From NCBI GenBank assembly GCA_903884945.1, contig CAISGR010000112.1:1-54081 (forward strand): a stretch of 54,081 bases of DNA, read 5' to 3'. This stretch comes from an uncultured bacterium. GTDB lineage: Bacteria > Pseudomonadota > Alphaproteobacteria > Sphingomonadales > Sphingomonadaceae. Position numbers and translations under genes: made by a program. Position 1 is the first letter of the stretch; every line of letters starts with the position of its first letter. Shown here one piece after another: positions 43,057 through 50,494 of the stretch. The notes beneath the pieces were generated by a model, which worked only from the letters and a program-made list of their open reading frames with translations, did not search any database and had not been told where the DNA came from.

Positions 43057-44358
43057 TTAGCGACCGATCGAACTATAGGCGAAGCCGGCCTTTTCCACTT
43101 CAGTGGCGCGGTACACGTTGCGGAGGTCGACCATGACCTGGCCGTTCATGGCCTTGGCGAGGCGAGCCAGATCGAGCGCGCGATAGATGTCCCATTCGGT
43201 CACGATCACGACGGCATCCGCGCCGGCCGCCGCTTCATACGCATCACCGCAATAGGTTACTTCCGGCATCATCGCCCGCGCGATCTCCATGCCTTCGGGA
43301 TCGTGCGCGCGAACCTTCGCACCGGCATCGAGCAGGCTCTGCACGACCGCAAGACTTGGCGCGTCGCGCATATCGTCGGTGTTGGGCTTGAAGGTGAGAC
43401 CGAGGATCGCGACGGTCTTGCCCTTGCCGTCACCGCCGAGCGCCTGGATCACCTTGCGACCCATCGCGCGCTTGCGCGTATCGTTGACCTGGACGACGGC
43501 CTCGACGATTCGGACGGGCGTCTCGTAATCTTCCGCCGTCTTCAGCAGCGCGAGCGTATCCTTGGGAAAGCAGGAGCCGCCATAGCCCGGACCCGCGTGC
43601 AGGAACTTCGAGCCGATCCGGTTGTCGAGGCCAATGCCGCGCGAGACGTCCTGGACGTTCGCCCCAACCGCCTCACACAGATCGGCGATCTCGTTGATGA
43701 AGGTGATCTTCGTCGCGAGAAAGGCGTTCGCCGCATATTTGATCAGTTCGGAGGTGCGCCGCCCAGTGAACAGGATCGGGCTCTCGTTCAGATAGAGCGG
43801 CCGGTAAATGTCGCGCATCACCTGTTGCGCGCGCGCATCCTCGGTGCCGATCACGATGCGATCCGGTCGCTTGAAGTCACCGATCGCAGCGCCTTCGCGC
43901 AGGAATTCCGGGTTGGAGACGACGGCAATCTCGAAGTCGCCGGCAACTTCGCTGAGGATCGCCTCTACCTTGTCGCCGGTGCCGACCGGAACTGTCGACT
44001 TGGTCACGACGACGACAGGGCCGTCGATCGCGGCGCCGATCTCGCGCGTCGCCTCGAAGACATAGGTAAGATCCGCGTGGCCGTCGCCGCGGCGCGACGG
44101 GGTGCCGACTGCGATGAAGACGGCATCGGCACCGGCCACGGCCGCCTTGAGGTCAGTGGTAAAGCTGAGCCGGCCCGCAGCGACATTCGTCGCGACCAGC
44201 GTATCGAGACCCGGCTCGAAGATCGGCATCTTGCCCGCTTCCAGCGCCGCGATCTTGCCCGCGTCCTTGTCGACGCAGATCACATCATGACCGAAATCCG
44301 AAAAGCATGCACCCGAGACAAGACCAACATAGCCCGAACCGATCATCGTTATCCGCAT
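43057..44358 (-). CDS. ugd: UDP-glucose 6-dehydrogenase
   Basis: A 433-aa NAD-dependent enzyme oxidising UDP-glucose to UDP-glucuronate for surface polysaccharides. It opens MRITMIGSGYVGLVSGACF, the GxGxxG loop, and VICVDKDAGKI gives the NAD-selecting aspartate. The catalytic cysteine is in GPGYGGSCFPKDTLAL. The lysine-containing segment KYAANAFLATKITFINE is also present. ATG 44358 matches the family N-terminus; a longer in-frame start exists upstream. UDP-glucuronate could feed the glycosyltransferases at 21.6-27.2 kb; this link is inference. Confidence 0.96.
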   Translation of the reverse strand: MRITMIGSGYVGLVSGACFSDFGHDVICVDKDAGKIAALEAGKMPIFEPGLDTLVATNVAAGRLSFTTDLKAAVAGADAVFIAVGTPSRRGDGHADLTYVFEATREIGAAIDGPVVVVTKSTVPVGTGDKVEAILSEVAGDFEIAVVSNPEFLREGAAIGDFKRPDRIVIGTEDARAQQVMRDIYRPLYLNESPILFTGRRTSELIKYAANAFLATKITFINEIADLCEAVGANVQDVSRGIGLDNRIGSKFLHAGPGYGGSCFPKDTLALLKTAEDYETPVRIVEAVVQVNDTRKRAMGRKVIQALGGDGKGKTVAILGLTFKPNTDDMRDAPSLAVVQSLLDAGAKVRAHDPEGMEIARAMMPEVTYCGDAYEAAAGADAVVIVTEWDIYRALDLARLAKAMNGQVMVDLRNVYRATEVEKAGFAYSSIGR

Positions 44359-44575
44359 GCGTGATACCCTGTTCCCTACGTGGATGGCGCCGTTTCCAGC
44401 CCGCGTTCCTCTAGCGCACCGAAGCGGGATTGCCACCCCTGGCGATCAATCCTTGCGCAGTTAGTACGCTCGGCCGCCCGCAGGCCAATCACGTGCCAAT
44501 GCGAGAGAAGCGGAGTGGCGCGCTGGCGACCAACGTCGTGCTTACGGCCGCGCAGCCGGTGACGCACAAACGAAA

Positions 44576-44602
44576 GGGGAGACCGGCAAGGCCGATCTCC
44601 CC
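44576..44602 (-). terminator. Rho-independent terminator of the OmpA-family gene
   Basis: On the minus strand GGGGAGATCGGC, loop CTT, and GCCGGTCTCCCC form a 12-bp stem with one T-G wobble, followed by TTTCGTTTG. It lies 27 nt after the OmpA gene stop. Confidence 0.8.
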
Positions 44603-44629
44603 TCGATTCCTTCGAAACCGACGTCGAGC

Positions 44630-45760
44630 TTAGTTGCCCGAACCCGGCCCGTAGGTGACTTCCACGCGGCGGTTCTGAACCTCGCGAACGCCGTCGGCGG
44701 TCGCAACGCGCGGGCGGCTTTCGCCGAACGCTTCCGTCGAGATCACGCCCTCGGGGATCGAGTGCGCCGACATGTAAGCCTTCACCGAGTCAGCACGACG
44801 CTGCGAGAGGCCCACATTATAGGCGGCCGAACCAGAACGGTCGGCGTGGCCAGCCAGCATGACCTGCGCGTTACCGCAGCTCTGATACTGCGTGATGGCA
44901 TTGTCGAGGATCGACGATGCATCCGGCGTGATGTCCGACTTGTCCCACTCGAAGAACACGATGAACGGTCCAGGCGAGCAAACCGGCGGCGGCGGAGCCG
45001 GGGTCGGCTCAGGCGGCGGCGGGGGAGGCGGCGGGGGAGGCGGCGGCGGCGGCGGCGGCGGAGCCGGCGGTTCGCCGAAGTTGTAGGTCAGACCACCCAG
45101 GATGCTGTGCGTGCGCAGCTTGCCGTCATAGGTGCGGCCCGAGACGTCGATCAGCTTGATGTTGTCCGCGGTGAAGAAACGATACTTCAGCGTGGCATCG
45201 AGATGGCTGCTCAGCGGTGCACGGATACCAGCCAGACCCTGATAGGCGAAGACAGTATCCGAATCGTCGAGGAAGCTGCTCAGCGTGTTCAGCGCGTAGT
45301 TGCTCGCCTTGACGCGAGCCACGCCGACGCCGCCGCCGACAAAGCCCTGGATGCCGTTATCGTCGCCGAAATCGAGCAAGCCATTCAGCATGAAGCTGAG
45401 GGCAGTGGTGCGGCCACCGGCATAGTTGTATGTGCCGGCCGGAGCATTGATCGGAACGCCCTGGAGGTTCCGGATCGGGGTCGTGGTGGTCGAAGCGTAA
45501 GAATCGACGGTCGCGCTCTTGTACGCGACTTCAGTTTCGAGACGGAACGCCCCGAAATCATATCCGATCGTGCCATCGACATCATAACCATAATGATGAT
45601 TGACGGTGGCAGCGTTCGGAAGCGCGCCGATATTGAAGTGAATATCTTCAACGATCATCGCGCCGCCTTCGACACCCACGTACCACGAATCATCGCGGGC
45701 GAGGGCGGGCGAAGCGAGAGCGGTGGAGGCAAGCGCCATAGCAACGGCAAGCTTCCGCAT
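44630..45760 (-). CDS. OmpA family outer-membrane protein
   Basis: A 376-aa protein. The signal peptide (residues 1 to about 21, ending ASPALA-R) precedes an eight-stranded porin-like beta-barrel (about residues 22-225; WYVGVEGGAMIVED to GGLTYNFGE). A proline-rich linker (about 228-258) carries 17 consecutive prolines (45011-45061). The C-terminal peptidoglycan-binding OmpA domain has VFFEWDKSDITPDA, GHADRSGSAAYNVGLSQRRA and ESRPRVATADGVREVQNRRV, with the Asp and Arg that bind diaminopimelate. It tethers the outer membrane to the cell wall. A terminator follows, and a 740-nt leader region without genes precedes it. Confidence 0.95.
   Translation of the reverse strand: MRKLAVAMALASTALASPALARDDSWYVGVEGGAMIVEDIHFNIGALPNAATVNHHYGYDVDGTIGYDFGAFRLETEVAYKSATVDSYASTTTTPIRNLQGVPINAPAGTYNYAGGRTTALSFMLNGLLDFGDDNGIQGFVGGGVGVARVKASNYALNTLSSFLDDSDTVFAYQGLAGIRAPLSSHLDATLKYRFFTADNIKLIDVSGRTYDGKLRTHSILGGLTYNFGEPPAPPPPPPPPPPPPPPPPPEPTPAPPPPVCSPGPFIVFFEWDKSDITPDASSILDNAITQYQSCGNAQVMLAGHADRSGSAAYNVGLSQRRADSVKAYMSAHSIPEGVISTEAFGESRPRVATADGVREVQNRRVEVTYGPGSGN
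45011..45061 (-). repeat. Polyproline-coding GGC/GGG repeat tract
   Basis: Seventeen consecutive proline codons (mostly CCG, some CCC and CCT) in the linker of the OmpA-family gene. Such a run needs EF-P for efficient translation and is prone to slippage at the DNA level. Confidence 0.9.
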
Positions 45761-46500
45761 AAAAATCCCCTTTCTCAGTTGTCACTCGGACAGCCCAAAC
45801 TCCCTACTCAAAGGTTGGTTTCCGCGCAAGCGAACAAATTCCCCGGGCTGTTGCCGAAGCGCAACAGCTATGGTGGTTTTTACCTTTGCGCGGATGCCGG
45901 GACAAGGCTGCACCCGCAAGATTCCGCGTCGCGGCGACGCAGCAATCGCGGCACCCGCAGCGCCGAATGCGTGCCCCCTCAAACGCACTGGCGCACTGCT
46001 TGCGATTGCTGGCCATCCGATCCGGATCGCACCGTCATAGCCCGCACGCCGCGCTGAAAAGCCACGTGAATGCGCCATTCCGGGCATTATTCGACCGGTC
46101 CGGCCGTACGCGGCGCCCATGGGGGGACCCCGCGCGATGCAACGACGGCGCAAGCCTGCCGAGCGAATTCCACGCCCCTATGCTGCGCTGCAGCGAAGCA
46201 CACCCACGACCATCGTCCGTGCGGCCCCGCCATCGGCGGCGAAGACTTTACCCGATTTCGCGGCGGTTCTTTACGGGACAATAAAATGCGGGCCGCACTG
46301 ATGGTTTTGCCGCATGGCAGCGCAGAATCCCGTCGCAAGTGACGCGTATGCCGTTCATTGAGCGCCTACGCGCACCGTCTCTGCCGGCGACTCGCTGGAC
46401 TCCGACCGCACACTTCCCTTCAAAGCGCCACGGACGGCTTGTTCCTCTCACCCGTGGGCGCGTCACCGATCCTCGGCGGCTCGCGCCCCGATCCGGCGGA
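45761..46500. other. 740-nt stretch without a recognised gene
   Basis: It lies upstream of the OmpA-family gene and downstream of the cold-shock gene, both on the minus strand. Frames on either strand give low-complexity translations without plausible starts. It presumably holds the ompA promoter and a long leader. No strong hairpin, tRNA or repeat was found. Confidence 0.5.
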
Positions 46501-46707
46501 TCAATCTGCCGCATGGATGTTGGACGCCTGCTTGCCCTTGGGCCCCTCGATGACCTCGAACGAGACTCGCTGCCCCTCGGCCAAGGTCTTGAAGCCGGGC
46601 ATGTCGATCGCGGAGAAATGGACGAAAAGATCCTCCCCGCCCTCATCGGGCGTCAGAAATCCGAACCCCTTCGCATCGTTGAACCATTTTACCGTACCGG
46701 TCGCCAT
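46501..46707 (-). CDS. Cold-shock domain protein
   Basis: A 68-aa CspA-family RNA chaperone. RNP1 is KGFGFLTP within [15 protein letters not shown], and RNP2 is DLFVHFSAI. The end [10 protein letters not shown] is typical. A strong AGGAGG ribosome binding site precedes the ATG by 8 nt. Monocistronic. The protein would bind single-stranded RNA and melt secondary structure, with induction by cold or stationary phase depending on the paralogue. Confidence 0.96.
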   Translation of the reverse strand: MATGTVKWFNDAKGFGFLTPDEGGEDLFVHFSAIDMPGFKTLAEGQRVSFEVIEGPKGKQASNIHAAD

Positions 46708-46819
46708 GGTTTGCCCCTCCTGTCGATCCGTTCAATCTCCGTCGCGGACCGGTTCAAGTCAATTCCGTTTCGGAACGGCAACGGTCCGGGGCGGGGCGGC
46801 GGAACTCTCCTCATTTCGA

Positions 46820-47488
46820 TCAGGGCCGCGTCGCGCACCAGATCACCTGCCGAGCGCCGCGGCTGCCGCGCGCCTTTACCGCGACTTCCTCGACGGCGAA
46901 GCCGGCATCGCTCAAGCGACGCGTGAACCGCGCATCCGCGGCCGCCGACCAGACCGCAAGCACCCCGCCCGGCGCGAGCGCGGCACGGGCGGCCTCCAGG
47001 CCGCGCGGCGAATAGAGCCGGTCGTTGCCCGCGCGGGTCAATCCGTCGGGGCCATTGTCCACGTCCAGCAGGATTGCGTCATACATGCCGAGTGCGCCGC
47101 CGATGAGCGCGGCGACATCCTGCTCCACCAGCCGGACGCGCTCGTCCGCCAGGCACCCGCCGAACAGCGGCGCCATCGGTCCCCGCGCCCAGGCCACCAC
47201 TGCCGGGACGAGTTCGGCAACCGTCACCTGCGCCGCGGGATCAAGCAGCGCGAGCGCCGCGCGCAGCGTGAAACCCATGCCGAGACCGCCGATCAGGACG
47301 TGCGGCGCCACACGCGGGCCGAGCCGTTCGTGCGCCAGACTGGCCAGGGCTTCCTCGGAGCCGCTCAGGCGGCTGCTCATCAACTCGTTGGCGCCGAGCA
47401 TGATCGAGAAGTCATCACCGCGCCGAAAGAGACGGAGCTCGCCGCCTCCGGGCACCAAGGCCGTGTCGATCAGTTCGCGCGGCACCAT
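46820..47488 (-). CDS. Spermidine synthase-like SAM-binding protein
   Basis: A 222-aa Rossmann-fold protein related to spermidine synthases. The binding loop is VLIGGLGMGFTLRAAL, the acidic strand is VTVAELVPAVVAWA, and YDAILLDVDNGPDGLTR is the catalytic-site region. The N-terminal part resembles the short beta domain (LRLFRRGDDFSIMLGANELMSS). The polyamine gatekeeper residues are not evident, so actual aminopropyl transfer is uncertain. ATG 47488 has GGGAG 8 nt upstream. Confidence 0.85.
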   Translation of the reverse strand: MVPRELIDTALVPGGGELRLFRRGDDFSIMLGANELMSSRLSGSEEALASLAHERLGPRVAPHVLIGGLGMGFTLRAALALLDPAAQVTVAELVPAVVAWARGPMAPLFGGCLADERVRLVEQDVAALIGGALGMYDAILLDVDNGPDGLTRAGNDRLYSPRGLEAARAALAPGGVLAVWSAAADARFTRRLSDAGFAVEEVAVKARGSRGARQVIWCATRP

Positions 47489-47630
47489 CCGGCATCTCCC
47501 TGCGCCTGCATGGCGCCTCCCGTCCTTGGCCGGGCGGCGCGGCACCGGGCAAGCCGCGTTACGAAAAAATCAGGCCACCGACCGCCATGGGCGAGACGAT
47601 GGCCTGGAAGCGCGATGGCGTGAATCAGGC

Positions 47631-47658
47631 GGGGCGCCGCGCCGAGACGCGGCGCCCC
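47631..47658 (-). terminator. Strong hairpin after the glycine-zipper gene
   Basis: Perfect 11-bp arms (GGGGCGCCGCG at 47631-47641, complement at 47648-47658) with a 6-nt loop, 10 nt beyond the stop of the gene ending at 47669. No T-run follows, but the stem is very stable. Confidence 0.65.
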
Positions 47659-47668
47659 GTCGGGCCGA

Positions 47669-48238
47669 TCAGCGGCACTTCACCTGCTGGTTGTTGCGAT
47701 CGATCGACTGACCGGCGACACCGCCGACGATCGCGCCCAGAATCGTGCCGACACCCCGCGAATGGCCGCCATCGATGACGTTTCCGAGAATGCCGCCGCC
47801 GATAGCACCGACGATCAGGCCGGTCGTCCCGTCGTTGCGCTTGCAATAATAGCGGCCGTCATTACCGCGATAGACGCGATCATCGGGACCGAGCACGCGT
47901 TCCTGGTAGTTTGGCCCGTCGCGATAATAACGCGCTGGATCATAGCCGCTCTCGACGCGGTCGTCGTTCGGATAATAGCCGCCCGGGCCGGCATTGTTGT
48001 AGCCGCCAGGCCCAGCATTATTATACCCGCCCGGGCCGCCATAGCCGCCGCCGCGCCGGTTGCGCGAGGCCTGCTGATAGCGATCGAATTCCTGCTGGAA
48101 GAGCGAGAGCTCGTTCTGGAGCCGCTGCTGCGCCTGCCGGAAACGGGCATCGTCCTGCGCGGTCTGCGCATTGCCCGGCGTGGCGAGCGCGAGACAACTG
48201 GTCGCGAGGATGACGGCGATATTGGTGAAACGACTCAT
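47669..48238 (-). CDS. Glycine-zipper 2TM domain secreted protein
   Basis: A 189-aa protein. The signal peptide (about residues 1-24, cleavage near GNA-Q) is followed by a Gln-rich helical stretch (DDARFRQAQQRLQNELSLFQ) and a Gly/Tyr/Asn-rich repeat region (GGYNNAGP repeated). A short basic segment RYYCKRNDG precedes a C-terminal glycine-zipper pair (VGAIGGGILGNVIDGG and LGAIVGGVAGQSID). Such proteins associate with the outer or inner membrane; no specific role is known. The downstream gene (48362-48646) lies upstream in transcription, with a hairpin between them. Confidence 0.88.
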   Translation of the reverse strand: MSRFTNIAVILATSCLALATPGNAQTAQDDARFRQAQQRLQNELSLFQQEFDRYQQASRNRRGGGYGGPGGYNNAGPGGYNNAGPGGYYPNDDRVESGYDPARYYRDGPNYQERVLGPDDRVYRGNDGRYYCKRNDGTTGLIVGAIGGGILGNVIDGGHSRGVGTILGAIVGGVAGQSIDRNNQQVKCR

Positions 48239-48349
48239 GAAACGACTCTCCCGATACTGTTACGTGCGCAGAACGACCGATGGCGCGGTTCGTTGCATGG
48301 CGCTTTGACGGAACGCAAGATGGGCGGCGACCGTGCGGCCGCCGCCCGG

Positions 48350-48376
48350 CGCATCTGCCGCTCAGCGGCAGATGCG
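48350..48376 (-). terminator. Hairpin spanning the stop codon of the 94-aa gene
   Basis: Perfect 13-nt arms (CGCATCTGCCGCT at 48350-48362, complement at 48364-48376) around a single central base. The stop codon (48362-48364) sits in the loop and the last four codons form one arm. Likely a terminator or 3'-end protecting structure. Confidence 0.6.
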
Positions 48377-48646
48377 AACGCGGTGATGATAGCGCCATTC
48401 GGTCCAGCAGCGGCGGGGGTGGCGATCCCAGCCATAGTGGCGGCCGCGGTCCCAGCCATAATGGCGATACCGGCCATCGCGATCGTGGCGGTCATAGCGG
48501 TCGTAGCGGTCGTAGCGGTCGTAGCGACCATGATCGCGATAGCCGTCCCGGCCCTGATGGTCCCAGCCTTGCGCGCTGGCGCCGGTGCTGATGCCCATGG
48601 CAGCGATGGCGAGCCCGGCCGCGCCGAGCATGGTGGTGATCTTCAT
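48362..48646 (-). CDS. Small secreted Tyr/Asp/Arg/His repeat protein
   Basis: A 94-aa protein with a signal peptide (about residues 1-25, MKITTMLGAAGLAIAAMG, cleavage near ASA-Q). The mature part is built of YDR repeats (four 9-nt units at 48490-48525), then HYGWDRGRHYGWDRHPRR and the tail CWTEWRYHHRVRICR, holding two cysteines. It resembles small RcnB-like or 'WRYHHRVRICR'-ending periplasmic proteins of sphingomonads whose function is unknown. GAGGAG precedes the ATG by about 6 nt. A strong hairpin overlaps its stop. Confidence 0.85.
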   Translation of the reverse strand: MKITTMLGAAGLAIAAMGISTGASAQGWDHQGRDGYRDHGRYDRYDRYDRYDRHDRDGRYRHYGWDRGRHYGWDRHPRRCWTEWRYHHRVRICR

Positions 48647-49106
48647 GGGTACTCCTCTCTTGCCCATCGATGGGCGATGAGCCGGAATACGCAGTGAATC
48701 GGACATGGTTGCTGAACGCGTTTGTTGGCTGCGGTACAGGTTCGGGCGGAACGGGCCGGAACGGGCGACAGTATAGATCAGTATTGCGGAAGTATCGCCA
48801 CGGTGCGGAAGGATTTTTGCGACCCACCCGCGCGAGCGCGAAATGCGGGATTTCGCGATCAGGCGATCGCAGCACGGCGACACGAAGCGTCCAGGCGCCT
48901 CAAGCGCAAAAGACCGAACAAAGTCACGCGGCGGCCTACCCGGCCGGAAATCCAACACCGATAGCCGCGATTTCTGCGACCGCTATCGCCGCAACTCGGC
49001 TTTCCGAAGAAGGTCTCGCGCCCATCTTACCCTGTTCATGCCCTGATGTCGGGTTGGGTGATAGCCGGGGAGACGAGAGCGTTGAATCACCGCGCCGGAC
49101 GCGATC
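48647..49106. other. Intergenic stretch with a 14-bp palindrome
   Basis: 460 nt between two minus-strand genes. It must hold the promoter of the 94-aa repeat protein gene. A perfect palindrome GCCCATCGATGGGC (48662-48675) lies 16 nt upstream of that ATG. Nothing else was recognised. Confidence 0.5.
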
Positions 49107-49313
49107 TCACCCCCGCACGCGGCTCTCGCGCCGGCAGGTACTGACGCCCAGCAGGCTGTAGAGCGGGCAGGTGCCGAGCAGGCTGGTGATCAGGGGCACG
49201 AGGCCGATCCAGCCCCACGCCGTCTTCGGCCCGACGAAAGCGATCGACAGCAGGGCTACCCCGACCGCGAAGCGCAGAATCCGGTCGATCACGCCCACAT
49301 TGAACTTGAACAT
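49107..49313 (-). CDS. DUF2892 family small membrane protein
   Basis: A 68-aa protein: FKFNVGVIDRILRFAVGVAL starts the DUF2892 pattern (N-x-G-x-x-D-R-x-x-R), with two membrane helices (about residues 12-30 and 33-50). It ends with the conserved CPLYSLLGVSTCR. The same unit occurs as the C-terminal part of YgaP rhodaneses, suggesting a link to sulfur handling, but nothing else here supports that. Confidence 0.9.
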   Translation of the reverse strand: MFKFNVGVIDRILRFAVGVALLSIAFVGPKTAWGWIGLVPLITSLLGTCPLYSLLGVSTCRRESRVRG

Positions 49314-49442
49314 CGTTCAACCTCCCCAAAATGCCGGGTTCCGTCACCGACTCCCGTGCAGGAAACGATATGGCCCCGTCCGGCGCATAATGAGTTGATT
49401 GAAATCAAGCCGGTCCAGTGCCCGGATCGCCGCGCGATCCGC

Positions 49443-50384
49443 TCAGGCGATGCCGTCGATCACCCGGGCCCAGGCAGCGATCTCGGCATCGAAATGGCGC
49501 GCGACGACCAGGTCGCCCGCCAGGCCGCGCGCCGCATCGACCTCGGCCGACCCCGCCCATTCGCAGGTCGCGTTGCCCGACAGGCGGACCATGCCATCGC
49601 TTTCCGCCTGGGCGCGGACGAGGCCGCCGCGGTTGAACACGGTGAGTTCCTCGCCGAAGGACGCCCGCCCGGTGAGGCAGGCGGCGAAGGTGGAGGCGGC
49701 CATGGCGCTGCCGCAGCTGTCGGTCAGCCCGACGCCGCGCTCGAAGGTGCGGACGAACAGCCCGTCGGGCCGAACCTCGACATAGGAGACATTGGCGCGG
49801 TTGGGCAGCCATTCGGGCGCGGCCTCGCAGACCTCGCCCACCGCGACCAGCTCGGCCTCGTCGACATGATCGACGAAGCTGACGAGATGCGGGTTGGGCA
49901 TGGCGACGGCGGTGAAACGACGATCCGTCGGGAGCATGGCGATCGGCTGCTGGACATTCTCATGCGCCGCGATGGCGAGCGGCCAGCGCGTCACGTCGAG
50001 ATCGGCCGGCCCGGCAGTCTCGCGGATCGTCGCCACGCCGGGCGCGATCTCCGGATCGCGCGCGACCTCGGCGCTCGACGTCTTCAGCCGGACCAGCGCC
50101 CGCTGGATACCGAGCGCCTCGAATCCGGCGCGCGCGACGCAGCGCAGACCGTTGAGGCAGGTCTCCGCCTCGCTGCCGTCCGAATTGAACATGCGCATGC
50201 CGAAGGCGTGAACCTTGTCCCCCGCCGTCAGCAGCAACAGCCCGTCGCCGCCGACCGGCCCGCGCCGGTCCGCCAGCGCGCGGGCGACGCCCGCCCATGT
50301 CGCATCGTCCAGATCGAGCGCGCGCGCATCGATCAGGGGGAAATCATTCCCCGAGCCATGGCATTTGACGAAATCGAACCGCAT
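49443..50384 (-). CDS. Diaminopimelate epimerase-like protein (divergent DapF)
   Basis: A 313-aa protein with the DapF fold: FDFVKCHGSGNDF at the N-terminus, and the two catalytic cysteines in NSDGSEAETCLNGLRC (Cys76) and LTDSCGSAM (Cys224). The canonical DapF motifs are CGNGxRC and ACGTG, so both active-site loops are altered, while the phosphate-like GSGND and ERGVG segments are kept. DapF interconverts LL- and meso-diaminopimelate for lysine and peptidoglycan. The altered loops may mean a different substrate or a second paralogue. It is divergent from the DUF2339 gene. Confidence 0.82.
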   Translation of the reverse strand: MRFDFVKCHGSGNDFPLIDARALDLDDATWAGVARALADRRGPVGGDGLLLLTAGDKVHAFGMRMFNSDGSEAETCLNGLRCVARAGFEALGIQRALVRLKTSSAEVARDPEIAPGVATIRETAGPADLDVTRWPLAIAAHENVQQPIAMLPTDRRFTAVAMPNPHLVSFVDHVDEAELVAVGEVCEAAPEWLPNRANVSYVEVRPDGLFVRTFERGVGLTDSCGSAMAASTFAACLTGRASFGEELTVFNRGGLVRAQAESDGMVRLSGNATCEWAGSAEVDAARGLAGDLVVARHFDAEIAAWARVIDGIA

Positions 50385-50494
50385 TGCCGCGCTCTAGCGC
50401 AGCGGTGCCGGTGTCGTCACCCCCGGTCGCGAGACATCTGCGAGACATCGCCGCGGACGTGTGCCAACGTACGCTGCCAGCGGGGGAATCGCGC

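Noticed and set aside
45761..46500. Several short frames on both strands in the gene-free stretch
   Set aside because: No ribosome binding sites, no signal peptides or domains, and conflicting frames; no gene is called.
48490..48525. Short tandem 9-nt repeats as a CRISPR-like or regulatory array
   Set aside because: They are in frame and encode YDR repeats of a secreted protein; there are no spacers.
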